A stretch of DNA of 64,000 nt from Caldalkalibacillus mannanilyticus JCM 10596 (lineage in GTDB: Bacteria > Bacillota > Bacilli > Caldalkalibacillales > JCM-10596), in the NCBI RefSeq assembly GCF_000615945.1, contig NZ_BAMO01000001.1:124001-188000 (forward strand), in the 5' to 3' direction. Each line of letters starts with the position of its first letter. Positions within the stretch are counted from its first letter, which is position 1. Made by a program: the position numbers and the translations under genes. Shown here in pieces: positions 45,386-54,846 of the stretch. The notes beneath the pieces are model-generated. The model did no database searches. It was not told the origin of the DNA and worked only from the letters and a program-made list of their open reading frames with translations.

Positions 45386-46158
45386 ATGGAACCCATATTG
45401 ATTAACAGCTTGTCTAACCGTATATTAGCTGATTTTATGAGATGCCCGTATCGCTTCTACTGGAAGAATCTAAGGAAAAAAGGAGGCGCTCAAACGGAGT
45501 GGCGTGAGGTTGTTCAATATATTGTCAACCAAGTCATTCAAGATTTCTACCAATCGCCTGTAGAGAAGCGTTCTGCCTTTCAGATTCTACATCTCATTGA
45601 AAATCACTGGAGGATAGGCATTGACCTATTTGGGTCAAAACAAGAGTATTATACGGTATTGGCAAAGGTAACAGACCATCTAATGCAATATTTACATCGC
45701 TCCGAAGGCTTATACCCCCCGCTCTTTTTAAATGAGAAAATAAATGTATATTCTGAGGAGTTGCAGACTCAGCTCTCAACTTCTATTCAGGTCAGTCATT
45801 GGACGAACAAGACCTATAACATTAAAAAGTATCTAGTGACAGATGAGCAGAGTGTCATTGATTTATACAAGCATTTTATGATTGTTTTTAGCTATGAAGC
45901 TTTTCAGGTATTACCAGAGTATATCGAAGTTGTGTCACTTATTCACGGGAAAACATCCACAGTTTTCCTACAATGAAGGATGTAGAGCAGTCAACAGACT
46001 ATCTAAGAGTTATGATCGAGGTCTTAAAAGATCCTAAGAATTACTTTCAAGCAAACTCGAACGGGACATGCAGAAGCTGTCCTTTCTTAGATGAATGTTC
46101 CACAGATAAAATGGAAAAAACGGCACCTTCCCCTATTCAACAGCCATTCTTTTCTTGA
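45386..46158 (+). CDS. PD-(D/E)XK-like protein with putative Fe-S cysteines, probably frameshifted
   Basis: The N-terminal LADFMRCPYRFYWKNL and the C-terminal CRSCPFLDEC match the cysteine frame of RecB/AddB/Cas4-type nucleases that carry a [4Fe-4S] cluster. The first frame ends at TVFLQ (45976) and a second begins in an ATGA overlap (45973). Adding one A rejoins them into about 257 residues. The usual catalytic pattern (D...ExK) is not visible between them, so nuclease activity is doubtful. It lies 2 bp after the Fur-controlled flavodoxin gene and should be co-transcribed. It has no clear ribosome binding site of its own. Confidence 0.6.
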
Positions 46159-46280
46159 TTGGATGAATTCCAATAAATGAAGATCTGCTCTTTTTCCATA
46201 AATACAATAGGAACAATCCATGAGATCATGCTCATACTACTGATGAACCTCTATTTTCACCAAGAGAGGAGCATCAAGCT

Positions 46281-47033
46281 ATGCTAACTCAGGTACAGCG
46301 TGAACAACTAAAGAATCACCTCAAAAGTTGGCAAGAAGAGTTATCTCACAGAATTGAGGAAACCAGACATTTCGGAATGGATGTTGAATTTCCAAAAGAT
46401 TCTCTAGGGGAATTATCTAATTATGATAATCACCCTGGGGACCAAGGGACAGAGGAATTTGAACGGAGCAAGGATCTTGCTCTTAATGAACATGCCGAAA
46501 AAGAGTTGCAGGATGTTGCAGAGGCGTTGGAAGCAATCGAGGAAGGTACCTATGGAATTTGTGTGGTTTGTCATGAAGAGATTCCATTCGAGCGCTTGGA
46601 GGCATTACCAACGACTAAACGCTGCATTGAGCATGCCCAAGAACAAAGTATTTCCCGCAAAAGGCCTGTAGAAGAAGATGTGTTAAGACCTCCTTTTGGA
46701 GAATTTGAATATGATGAAAAAGATGCTACATTATTTGATGCTGAGGATAGTTGGCAGAGTGTAGCGAGATATGGAACATCAGAAACCCCTTCAGATTTTG
46801 CAGATCAAGCGAAATTAAGTTATAACGACATGTTTATAGAGTCAGACGAGCCAGTGGGATATGTGGAGGAAGTAGAAGGGTTTATCATTACAGATATAGA
46901 AGGAAACTATATTGGAGTGAATGAAGATCATAACCGTTATGAATCTTTTCTGGATGATGCTCATGTGACGTCCATTTTTGGAGATCGAGGCATTATTGGA
47001 GTAGATTATTTTGGTGAAGATGAGGAAGAATAG
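46281..47033 (+). CDS. DksA/TraR-family zinc-finger protein (YteA-like)
   Basis: The 250-residue protein begins with a coiled-coil region (residues 1-90). A DksA-type C4-like finger, CVVCHEEIPFERLEALPTTKRC, follows at about 93-114. The acidic C-terminal extension ends DYFGEDEEE. Long DksA-like proteins of this type (YteA, YocK) are found in sporulating Bacillales. They may bind RNA polymerase, but the exact role is not established. AGAGGAG precedes the ATG. Confidence 0.85.
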   Translation: MLTQVQREQLKNHLKSWQEELSHRIEETRHFGMDVEFPKDSLGELSNYDNHPGDQGTEEFERSKDLALNEHAEKELQDVAEALEAIEEGTYGICVVCHEEIPFERLEALPTTKRCIEHAQEQSISRKRPVEEDVLRPPFGEFEYDEKDATLFDAEDSWQSVARYGTSETPSDFADQAKLSYNDMFIESDEPVGYVEEVEGFIITDIEGNYIGVNEDHNRYESFLDDAHVTSIFGDRGIIGVDYFGEDEEE

Positions 47034-47038
47034 TCAGG

Positions 47039-47067
47039 CAGCCCTACATAGAACTTATGTAGGGCTG
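47039..47067 (+). terminator. Terminator after the DksA-like gene
   Basis: CAGCCCTACATA pairs perfectly with TATGTAGGGCTG around a short loop. The T-run after it is weak (TTG). Confidence 0.65.
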
Positions 47068-47103
47068 TTGACATGTACTAGTTAAATCCTAGACATATAC
47101 TTA

Positions 47104-49299
47104 TTAAGATTCTGGGGTGTCACTAATGGGAATATAGACGGTAAACATTGTCCCTTTATTTACTTCGCTTTGTACATCAATTTTGCCATTATGATTTTCG
47201 ATGATATTATAGCTTACCATCATTCCTAGCCCAGTTCCCTTTTCTTTGGTGGTATAGAAGGGTTGTCCAATTTTATCAATAATCTCTTCAGGTATACCAC
47301 ATCCTTCATCAGTTAGACGGATAACCGAGTATTCCCCTTCGCGTCTTGCGTCAATCGAAACGGTTCCCCCTTTGGGCATGGCTTCAATTGAATTTTTTAG
47401 AAAGTTGATAAAAACCTGTTTGATTTGGTTTTCATCACAATTAATGATCAAAGGCTCACTACAGAAGGTACTTATGATTTGCACATTATTAATAATGGCT
47501 TGAGTATCTAAGAGGGTAACGACATGTTGAATTAGCCCGCGAATATCCATACTTCTGTAATTATGTGCCTGAGGCTTAGAAAGCATGAGTAATTCGCTTA
47601 GGATTAATTCAATCCGATTTAATTCCGAGCGCATAATATCATAATAAATTTGTTTATCGTTTGATCCAGATTCCATTAGTTGGATAAATCCCTTTAGTGA
47701 AGTTAACGGATTGCGAATCTCATGTGCTACTCCGGCTGCAAGTTGACCTGCAATGGAGAGTTTTTCTGATTGAAGCATGATTTCTTCTGCCTTTTTTCGT
47801 TCGGTAATGTCTCGAATAATGATCTGAACAGCAGGTTGGTTTAAGTAGGCTGTAGGTAAACCAATCACTTCTGTGTAAAGAGTTTTTCCTTTTAAGGTGA
47901 ACCATTCCTGTTCAATTAAGTCAACGGGTTCTTGATGCTCTAAGACATGCTTCACTCGTTGTCTACAGATTTCGTGATATTCAGGATAGAGAAAATCATA
48001 CAGGTTTCTACCATGAATATCAGTATAGTTGTCTGCTTCAAACATTTTTACACCTGAGTCATTAATAAAGACAAACTTATGATCCGCAATAATCGCAATC
48101 GTATCTAGAGAGTTGTGGATTAACCTGCGATAACGCTGGTTGCTCTCCTCTAGAATTTCTTCTGACTTCTTTCGTTCTGAAATATCCCTTGAGATACTCA
48201 AGTATTCATCTGGCTGATTTGGAGGGGTTTGTAATAAGGTAATCATGGATTCAAACCAAGTATAAGTTCCATCCTTTTTCCTAATCCGGTACGTATACTT
48301 ATCACGAGCGGTTCCCAGGGAACAAATTTTTTTCCTTATTGAAGTGGCATCTTCTGGGTGAATATAATCACAGGCATTTTTTCCGTACATTTCAAAAGGC
48401 TTATAACCGAGAAGGTCATAAGATGCTGGGGAAACATAAGTGAATTTTCCATCCTTCGTATTTTTTGAAATCATGTCAAATGAATTTTTTTCAATTAATT
48501 GATAGCGTTCTTCTATTTGACGTAACTGTTCCTTTTTTTGATTGATGATCGTGACATCCTTGGCGATACAGTAAATAGCTATAACTTCCCCCTTAACGAC
48601 AATAGGTACACTTGTAATATCTACTTCAATTAAACGTCCTTCTTTTAATTTCACGTGTATACTGTATTGGAGGGATTCTCCTTTTTTTACACGCTCAAAG
48701 TAGGACCGGGTAAGCTCAAGGTATTTAGGTTCTACCAATTTAATGAAATGTTGATTAATCAGTTCATCACTCGAATATCCCGTATAATCAGTAAAAGAAC
48801 GATTGACATAAGTAAAAAGACCAATCCTATCGAGAGAATAAACTGGATCAGGGTAATGGTCAAAAAAGGCTTTGTAGTTACTTAACAGCTTATCTTGACT
48901 GCGTTGTTTTACTCTTTTTTTAGCATAAATTGGTTTGTGATCATTGATGAGGCTCGAACGGATAAGACAAAAGGTTTCATGATGGATTTTGATTTGCTGA
49001 GCCTCATTATGGAAAGTCCGAAATCCTTTTCTTGCAATAGTCTTACGATCCTTCCACTCTATGCACTTGATTGTTTGTTCAGTCAAGGATTGTAAGGCGA
49101 TCTCTAATTTATGGCAGTCCTCTTCATGTGTGATCGAATAGATACTACTTCCGAATAGATCGACTTGATTAAGACCGAGATTCATAGCTCCAGACGAATT
49201 AATATATCTGATTTTCCCCGTATGGTCCACAATAATGTTCATCGTCCGAGAATGTTCAAACCGTTCTTTGCATAAATCAACCACTGAATTTATCACCAT
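47104..49299 (-). CDS. Multi-PAS histidine kinase, sporulation-kinase-like
   Basis: The soluble kinase has four PAS domains (about residues 20-75, 145-265, 270-385 and 390-515). A HisKA domain follows, with the phospho-His in AAGVAHEIRNPLTSLKGF, then an ATPase domain with NFLKNSIEAMPKGG, DEGCGIP and KGTGLGMMVSYNI. It has no membrane helix. This architecture resembles KinA/KinE-type kinases feeding the Spo0 phosphorelay, and no response regulator is adjacent. The frame extends to a TTG at 49323, but ATG 49299 follows AGGGA and is preferred. Confidence 0.88.
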   Translation of the reverse strand: MVINSVVDLCKERFEHSRTMNIIVDHTGKIRYINSSGAMNLGLNQVDLFGSSIYSITHEEDCHKLEIALQSLTEQTIKCIEWKDRKTIARKGFRTFHNEAQQIKIHHETFCLIRSSLINDHKPIYAKKRVKQRSQDKLLSNYKAFFDHYPDPVYSLDRIGLFTYVNRSFTDYTGYSSDELINQHFIKLVEPKYLELTRSYFERVKKGESLQYSIHVKLKEGRLIEVDITSVPIVVKGEVIAIYCIAKDVTIINQKKEQLRQIEERYQLIEKNSFDMISKNTKDGKFTYVSPASYDLLGYKPFEMYGKNACDYIHPEDATSIRKKICSLGTARDKYTYRIRKKDGTYTWFESMITLLQTPPNQPDEYLSISRDISERKKSEEILEESNQRYRRLIHNSLDTIAIIADHKFVFINDSGVKMFEADNYTDIHGRNLYDFLYPEYHEICRQRVKHVLEHQEPVDLIEQEWFTLKGKTLYTEVIGLPTAYLNQPAVQIIIRDITERKKAEEIMLQSEKLSIAGQLAAGVAHEIRNPLTSLKGFIQLMESGSNDKQIYYDIMRSELNRIELILSELLMLSKPQAHNYRSMDIRGLIQHVVTLLDTQAIINNVQIISTFCSEPLIINCDENQIKQVFINFLKNSIEAMPKGGTVSIDARREGEYSVIRLTDEGCGIPEEIIDKIGQPFYTTKEKGTGLGMMVSYNIIENHNGKIDVQSEVNKGTMFTVYIPISDTPES

Positions 49300-49439
49300 T
49301 CGTTTTATTCCCTGGCTGTTCAAAATGACTATTCACCACCCTAAGGAAAATCCTATACTTCAACATATTCTTTTCAGGTGTAAAAAATCCTCTAAAAATC
49401 CAAGGAAATCCTTTCGACAATTGCAGTCAAAAAACTACT

Positions 49440-49583
49440 TTATTCACTGCTTTGTGTGGTATTAAAGAAGGGTTCTTCCTTCTTGGCAGGTTGCTTATTA
49501 TCCCGTTCTTTAGTCGTTTTTTTGCCCATTTTTCCATCTGATTCATAGCTTAATTTCATGTTATCTTGACGTTCTTTTTTCAT
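49440..49583 (-). CDS. 47-residue charged small protein
   Basis: A short minus-strand frame encodes 47 hydrophilic residues rich in Lys, Glu and Asn (KKERQDNMKLSYESDGK near the start). AAGGAGG lies 8 nt before the ATG, a textbook ribosome binding site. No family is recognised. The composition resembles small spore or stress proteins, but that is only a likeness. The 3' end lies upstream of the PAS kinase gene on the same strand. Confidence 0.6.
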   Translation of the reverse strand: MKKERQDNMKLSYESDGKMGKKTTKERDNKQPAKKEEPFFNTTQSSE

Positions 49584-49611
49584 AGAAAAACCTCCTTCTT
49601 TTCCTTTATCC

Positions 49612-49735
49612 CGTTCTAACCGTCGGTAAGACTCCCTCCATTATAGGAGGGAGATAACCGACGCTAAGAACCAGTTAAGGGCGACTAACCATCAGATGGA
49701 GTAAAAACTCCATCTGATGGTTAGTCTACTTTATA
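49612..49735 (+). repeat. Two adjacent hairpin repeats of a dispersed family
   Basis: First hairpin: CGTCGGT (49621-49627) with ACCGACG (49657-49663), enclosing CTCCCTCC/GGAGGGAG (49632-49639, 49646-49653). The left flank resembles sequence near 2159. Second hairpin: a perfect 20-bp inverted repeat, 49683-49702 with 49707-49726, around AAAA. Its reverse complement aligns with 27081-27134. Confidence 0.75.
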
Positions 49736-49817
49736 TTCTCCTATACTTAGAAGCATCTTATTCACTAAAAGCATAGGTTACTTATGGGGCATCCAGAGGA
49801 GAGGGGATGAGGACAAA

Positions 49818-49991
49818 GTGGAGGAATGCAAAAAGTGTGAAGGGCTAGGAACCATAGACTGTCCAGAATGTACGGAAGAAAGCTATTACTTTCTGTTTGG
49901 TCCAGGATGTGCTACTTGTGGAGGCGCTGTGATTATGAAATGTTCGGAGTGTAATGGACGAGGGAAAGTAGAAAAAAAAGAGAAAACATAG
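49818..49991 (+). CDS. 57-residue DnaJ-type zinc-finger protein (anti-TRAP/YuiA-like)
   Basis: The short frame has four CxxC pairs: CKKCEGLG (residues 4-7), CPEC (15-18), CATCGG (31-34) and CSECNGRG (42-45). This is the DnaJ cysteine-rich pattern. Small proteins of this kind in Bacillus include anti-TRAP and YuiA. GTG 49818 is chosen because GAGG stands 5 nt upstream. The lysine-rich tail (KVEKKEKT) could touch nucleic acid. The function is unknown. Confidence 0.65.
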   Translation: MEECKKCEGLGTIDCPECTEESYYFLFGPGCATCGGAVIMKCSECNGRGKVEKKEKT

Positions 49992-50017
49992 AGAGGGTAA
50001 ATAACATTTTTAGACCG

Positions 50018-50056
50018 CAAAAAAACGACACACTTATAGACAGAGTGTCGTTTTTT
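50018..50056. terminator. Bidirectional terminator
   Basis: AAAACGACAC and GTGTCGTTTT form a long stem with A- and T-runs on both sides. It separates the zinc-finger gene from the convergent PAP2 gene. Confidence 0.85.
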
Positions 50057-50068
50057 GTCAATATTTTT

Positions 50069-50977
50069 TTATAGGGAAACAGGTGGTTGTGTAGGATCTT
50101 GTTTCATTGTGGAAGTAGAAAAAAGTTTGCATTTCACGAAAAGCCATGGAGCAAGAAAGACACCCCACAAACCGATCGCCCCATACCGGAGGAAATCCGA
50201 GAGTGGGATAGCTGGAAGGATTATTTTTAGACCTAATTGTAGAGCAAGCATTCCTGCCAGTCCGAGGAAGTAGATAATGGGCATTTTCCAGAGCTGAGGG
50301 CTCGTTTCAAATCGAACATATCTAGCTTCTAATAAATAAGCAATACCTACACCCAATAGAAAGCCGCTGAATTTCAATCCTTCGTCATGCGGAAAAAGGA
50401 AGGCTAGAAGGAAAGGGAAGACGAGAGCTAGGACCCATTTGATTTGAAGAGATTGCTTGGAAACAAGGCAGTCAATTTTAATCGAAATAACTAATAGCAG
50501 AACCGCCAGTAAGATACCCCCAAGTACATCAGTGGGCCAATGCAGCCCAGTATAGATTCGAGATAACGAAATGCTAATAATCAAAAGAAGGGCAATCATC
50601 CACATAAGAGGATGGTGTAAGCGGTATGCAAGGTAGCCCCATAGTGTCGTTGAACCTTGTGCATGCCCACTGGGGAATGAATCATGTGGGTAATGACTTC
50701 CAACTGAGGCGGATTCAATAAAAATAGAATGGACACCTTCAACTCCAACCGGACGCGAAACGGCAACTTTTATTTTCAGCAAGGAGTTCATGTACATAGA
50801 GAATCCTGAAACATAGAGTAATCTGAATCCAATTTCTTTAGAGAAACACCAATAAATAAGAGGCAAAATAAGAAAATAAAAATCTTCATTTCCCATAAAG
50901 GTTAAGATACCTGCTAGCGAATCGAAAAATGAGCTTTGCAGGCTAGTTATCCAAATAAGGATATCGGTTTGTAGCAT
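50069..50977 (-). CDS. PAP2-family membrane phosphatase
   Basis: The three phosphatase motifs are present: KIKVAVSRP at about residue 68, PSGH at about 102 and SRIYTGLHWPTDV at about 138. The protein has 302 residues and about eight membrane helices. Relatives dephosphorylate undecaprenyl-PP or other lipid phosphates on the outer face. The extra C-terminal helices after the catalytic core are longer than in BcrC. AAGGAGG precedes the ATG. Confidence 0.88.
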   Translation of the reverse strand: MLQTDILIWITSLQSSFFDSLAGILTFMGNEDFYFLILPLIYWCFSKEIGFRLLYVSGFSMYMNSLLKIKVAVSRPVGVEGVHSIFIESASVGSHYPHDSFPSGHAQGSTTLWGYLAYRLHHPLMWMIALLLIISISLSRIYTGLHWPTDVLGGILLAVLLLVISIKIDCLVSKQSLQIKWVLALVFPFLLAFLFPHDEGLKFSGFLLGVGIAYLLEARYVRFETSPQLWKMPIIYFLGLAGMLALQLGLKIILPAIPLSDFLRYGAIGLWGVFLAPWLFVKCKLFSTSTMKQDPTQPPVSL

Positions 50978-51156
50978 TAAGATTCCTCCTTGTATACGGC
51001 TCTTTCGTATGACCTATCAAGATTCATTTATCACATTCTAACCGTGTGTTTGTCAAAAGTATTCACCAGCTTAGTAATAGAATAAAGCGATTTAGGTTAT
51101 TTTATTACAAGTATCTCCTACTTTTTTGAATAGAAAATAAGAATGGAGTGTTTTTA

Positions 51157-51408
51157 ATGAAAACTCAAGAAAATATGCTGGAATCTCTAGTAGAGCTCAT
51201 AAACAAGCACTTTGATATGAAGGTGATGATGGATGAACGCAACCTTCCTTATGTGCAAAAGGCAAGAGAACGAACAGATGGATCTGTCACCCAATTTATT
51301 AATGACTTTATCCAATTAACAGAAGGGCTTCCACTAGAGGGAAAAATGAATTATTACGTGGATAATGAACTTGACTATGATACTCCTGAGGAATTCCATC
51401 GGTATTAA
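51157..51408 (+). CDS. 83-residue protein of unknown function
   Basis: The acidic soluble protein has a helical start (MLESLVELINKHFDMKVMMDE) and an end rich in Asp and Tyr (NYYVDNELDYDTPEEFH). ATG 51157 follows GGAG at the right distance. No family is recognised. It lies 23 bp before the enolase-superfamily gene and may share its transcript. Confidence 0.6.
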   Translation: MKTQENMLESLVELINKHFDMKVMMDERNLPYVQKARERTDGSVTQFINDFIQLTEGLPLEGKMNYYVDNELDYDTPEEFHRY

Positions 51409-51431
51409 CCGAAGGTGCAACGAGGTATTTG

Positions 51432-52550
51432 ATGAATATCACAAGAATTGAAACATACCCTCTTTACGCGCCTCTTACTCAACCCTACGGAGATGCAAAT
51501 GGATATAAAAATTATCGAACTTCCTTTATGTTTCGGATCATAACAGAATCAGGATTAGAAGGGTGGGGGGAGGTTGTTGATTGGCTTCCCACCTTAGATA
51601 AAGGGTTTCGAGAAAGAATCATTCCCTTTTTGCTTGGCAGGGATGCCACAAATCATCTGAAGTTAGTGAATACAATTAAGAAGTGGAATCAGAGAATAGC
51701 GGCAGGGGTCAGTATGGCTCTGACCGAAATCCTTGCTCGAAAAGCACAGCTTTCAGTCTGTGATCTCTGGGGAGGTTCTTATAGAAATGCCGTACCAATC
51801 TATGCCTCCTTCCAATCCTATTCCCCTAGTGATGAGTGGATCAAGAGCTCGGTTCAACTGGTTCAAGAGGTTATGGCTGAAGGATATAACAAAATCAAAG
51901 TGAAAATAGGGGGGAAGACAGAAAAAGAGGATCTACAGCACCTGCGTGCCTTATTTGATGTAACGGAAGATACTGTCGGTATGGCGATAGATGGCAATGA
52001 AAGCTATGACCTTTCTACTACCTTTCAATGGATAAAAATTCTAGAATCCTCTCATCCAATCCTCTGGTTTGAAGAGCCTATGCCCATGAACCAAATCAAT
52101 GATTATCAGCTATTAAGAATGAAATCAACCATTCCTATTGCAGGTGGAGAAAATAAGAAAAGTGTGAAGGAGGTCTTACCTCTCTTACAGCAAGGAGCCC
52201 TCGACATTCTGCAACCCGATCCGATGCACCTAGGGGGAATAGAAGAGTATAGACACTCACTACAGCTAGCGCGTACATTTGGAATCAAAGTGTCTCCTCA
52301 TAGTTTCGATGGCATCTTATCCAGACTCTATGCCATTTTTGCGCAAGCATGCTTAGTTCCTTGGAGCAAGATGAACGAAGAGGATATAGAGCCGATCGAA
52401 TGGGATGTAATGGAAAACCCCTTTAATCGACTGATCCCTCTCCAACCTTCAGCAGGAAAAGTGCGGGTTCCCACTGGGATAGGTATAGGAGTTAGTATTG
52501 ATGTAGAGCTGTTACAAAAATATTCATGGAAAGGAGAAATCTATCATTAA
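51432..52550 (+). CDS. Enolase-superfamily enzyme (mandelate racemase/muconate lactonizing type)
   Basis: The 372-residue protein has the barrel catalytic set: KIKVKIGG (KxK acid-base), metal ligands in AIDGNE, WFEEP and AGGEN, and the His base in SPHSFDG. It probably abstracts an alpha proton from a carboxylate, such as an acid sugar or a dipeptide-like substrate. The substrate cannot be told from sequence. ATG 51432 follows GAGG. No sugar-uptake or catabolic genes adjoin it. Confidence 0.85.
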   Translation: MNITRIETYPLYAPLTQPYGDANGYKNYRTSFMFRIITESGLEGWGEVVDWLPTLDKGFRERIIPFLLGRDATNHLKLVNTIKKWNQRIAAGVSMALTEILARKAQLSVCDLWGGSYRNAVPIYASFQSYSPSDEWIKSSVQLVQEVMAEGYNKIKVKIGGKTEKEDLQHLRALFDVTEDTVGMAIDGNESYDLSTTFQWIKILESSHPILWFEEPMPMNQINDYQLLRMKSTIPIAGGENKKSVKEVLPLLQQGALDILQPDPMHLGGIEEYRHSLQLARTFGIKVSPHSFDGILSRLYAIFAQACLVPWSKMNEEDIEPIEWDVMENPFNRLIPLQPSAGKVRVPTGIGIGVSIDVELLQKYSWKGEIYH

Positions 52551-52585
52551 TTGTTTTTTCGTTAAAGCTGTGCCCGCCTTATAGT

Positions 52586-52612
52586 CAAAGTGTAAGGAGC
52601 TTTTACCGATAT
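52586..52612 (+). promoter_or_regulatory. Sigma-D promoter of the second chemoreceptor gene
   Basis: CAAA (52586-52589), a 15-bp spacer and ACCGATAT (52605-52612) match the sigma-D consensus at all but two positions. It lies about 57 bp before the start codon. Confidence 0.75.
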
Positions 52613-52669
52613 ATAATTGTACGATATAAAGAGAAAAACGTACGAATAAAAACAAAGGGTGGAGGCAGC

Positions 52670-54349
52670 ATGAAAAGTTTAAGGTTAAAAATTCTTTCTG
52701 GTTTTGCTGTTGTATTAGTGATCATGCTAATCATGGGAGCATCTTTATTTGTCATGGTGAATTCTTTTCATTCGAAAGTGGAAGAAATCATTGAACGTGA
52801 TCTTGAATTGTTAATGATGGAACAAAAGTTGAGCTATAATATGTCTCAGCGAGTTTCTTCAGCTAGAGGATATGTCTTAAACGGTGATCCGGTTGAAAGG
52901 GCATTGTTTGATCAATACAGCCAGGAAAGTCTGGAGCTGCAAGAGCGTCTAATGTCGTCCTCTAATTCTGAACAACTTAAGATCTTAAATGATTTAAGTA
53001 TTGATTGGAGGCAAACGGTTGAAAAAAAGGTATTTGAAGCCTACGACCGTGGAAATACTGAGCTTGCTCTACTGACCCTCCAGCAAGAAATTACCCCTGT
53101 TTCTAGAGCGATTATGGATGGGTTTTATAAATTAGCAAGCGAGAGTGAAATGAAAATTCAAGAGAGCGGACAAATGGTGTTAAAGAGCGGAGACCTTCTG
53201 AAGATATTGAGTATTATTCTCCCTATCCTATCCATTATAATCAGCATCGTGATCTCATTTATCCTTGCTAAAATGATAAGTGACCCCATCCTGCGAGTAG
53301 TCAAAAAGGTTGAAATGATTGCAAGTGGAGATTTATCTGGAGAGGCAATGAGAACAAAATCTAAGGATGAAATTGGTAGGTTAACCGATTCAGTTAATCA
53401 AATGACAACAAATCTAAGAGAGTTGATCAACCAAGTAAGTGAAACCTCCGAGCAGGTCGCGGCTTCCTCTGATCAACTATCAGCAAGTGCTGAAGAAACG
53501 AGTCAAGCTACACAGCAAGTTGCCATTGCTATTCAGGAAGTCTCAAGTGGTACGGAGCTGACTATGAGGGGAACACAAGAAAGTTCAAAATCGATGGAAG
53601 AAATGGCTTTGGGAATTGAAAATATTGCGGAGAACTCAAGTCAAGTGCACTTCACCTCACTTGAAACATCGAATCGTGCTAAAAAGGGAAATGAATCGAT
53701 TCAAACGGCGGTTCATAAGATGACTTCTATTAATTCGCTAGTGAATGATTCCTCAGAAGTGATCAAGCTTCTAGGTCAGCGTTCTCAAGAGATAGGTGAA
53801 ATTGTTCAAGTCATAACGGATATTTCAGAACAAACGAATCTACTCGCCTTAAATGCTGCGATTGAAGCAGCAAGAGCAGGTGAACATGGCAGAGGGTTTG
53901 CTGTTGTGGCAGACGAGGTAAAGAAATTAGCTGAGCAATCAAAGCAATCTGCGATTCAAATTACGGAGCTGATCATAGGTATTCAACAAGATACTCAAAA
54001 AGCGGTTGAATCGATGAATGGAGTGGCTCAAGAGATGCATAGAGGCTCGAATATCGTGAAAGATTCGGGGCAAATCTTCTCTAGTATCGTGACGGAAGTA
54101 GAGAGTGTGACTGAACAAATTCAAGAAATCTCAGCAGTAGCTCAACAAATGTCTGCTGGAGCCCAACAGGTTGCTTCTACGATTGAAGAAGCGTCAAGAG
54201 TGTCTAAAGAAACGTCAGCGAATTCGGAAACCGTTGCTGCTTCGACTGAAGAAACTATGGCATCTATGGAAGAAATAACTTCATCGGCTGAAGTATTATG
54301 TACGATGGCGCAGGAATTACACGATACCATTAAGAGATTTAAAGTGTAA
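52670..54349 (+). CDS. Methyl-accepting chemotaxis protein
   Basis: The 559-residue receptor has a first membrane helix (about 8-30), a helical-bundle sensor (to about 180), a second helix (about 185-205), HAMP, and a signalling tip [23 protein letters not shown] 52670 follows GGTGGAGG; earlier in-frame starts run back through the sigma-D promoter. The sensor type suggests a 4HB/CHASE3-like ligand or redox input. A terminator follows. Confidence 0.92.
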   Translation: MKSLRLKILSGFAVVLVIMLIMGASLFVMVNSFHSKVEEIIERDLELLMMEQKLSYNMSQRVSSARGYVLNGDPVERALFDQYSQESLELQERLMSSSNSEQLKILNDLSIDWRQTVEKKVFEAYDRGNTELALLTLQQEITPVSRAIMDGFYKLASESEMKIQESGQMVLKSGDLLKILSIILPILSIIISIVISFILAKMISDPILRVVKKVEMIASGDLSGEAMRTKSKDEIGRLTDSVNQMTTNLRELINQVSETSEQVAASSDQLSASAEETSQATQQVAIAIQEVSSGTELTMRGTQESSKSMEEMALGIENIAENSSQVHFTSLETSNRAKKGNESIQTAVHKMTSINSLVNDSSEVIKLLGQRSQEIGEIVQVITDISEQTNLLALNAAIEAARAGEHGRGFAVVADEVKKLAEQSKQSAIQITELIIGIQQDTQKAVESMNGVAQEMHRGSNIVKDSGQIFSSIVTEVESVTEQIQEISAVAQQMSAGAQQVASTIEEASRVSKETSANSETVAASTEETMASMEEITSSAEVLCTMAQELHDTIKRFKV

Positions 54350-54384
54350 TTTTCTTCCTCTGTAGCAATGTAATGAACCAAATG

Positions 54385-54418
54385 AACCTCAGCTAAGATA
54401 TGAGAGCTGAGGTTTTTC
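54385..54418 (+). terminator. Terminator after the second chemoreceptor gene
   Basis: AACCTCAGCT (54385-54394) pairs with AGCTGAGGTT (54404-54413), followed by TTTTT. Confidence 0.85.
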
Positions 54419-54449
54419 TATGTGATGGAATGAATCCCTGATCGAGTGA

Positions 54450-54695
54450 TTAGGAATTCCGTACCCTTCTTTGTAATAGACGGTCACATAAATACCCAAA
54501 CACAAACCAAAATAAAATGGTAATAACATATAAAAAGCCAACATTAAGCGCTCGAAGATCAGCAAACAAACCAATAAACCATGCAGGAACGCTGACAGTT
54601 AAAAAGAGTACATGATCGCGGTCAAATCCTAAAAAATGGACTACAGAACTGACGACTGCCAACAAGGTTAACCAAAAGGTAAATCGTTTAAACAA
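54450..54695 (-). CDS. Small three-helix membrane protein
   Basis: This 81-residue protein has three hydrophobic helices (about 5-22, 28-45 and 51-70) and a basic end (CDRLLQRRVRNS). The TTG start follows AAAGGAGGGAG. No family is recognised. It stands alone between two convergent or divergent genes. Confidence 0.6.
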   Translation of the reverse strand: MFKRFTFWLTLLAVVSSVVHFLGFDRDHVLFLTVSVPAWFIGLFADLRALNVGFLYVITILFWFVFGYLCDRLLQRRVRNS

Positions 54696-54846
54696 GCTAG
54701 CTCCCTCCTTTTACTCTTTATTTGTTGCTTTATGAATCTAAGCTTAATATGAACGAATGGTAAGTATATTATGCAAATGTTGTTGACGCTCTATGGGTAT
54801 ACTAAAACTGCATAAATGTAGAATCAGGGCATCTAGGAGGTCAACC

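Noticed and set aside
44959-45396. Antisense 145-residue frame over flavodoxin
   Set aside because: It has no plausible start site or family and lies fully opposite a conserved gene.
49818-49991. Fragment of a DnaJ gene
   Set aside because: No J domain or substrate-binding sequence lies on either side, and the frame is closed and short like other small DnaJ-finger proteins.
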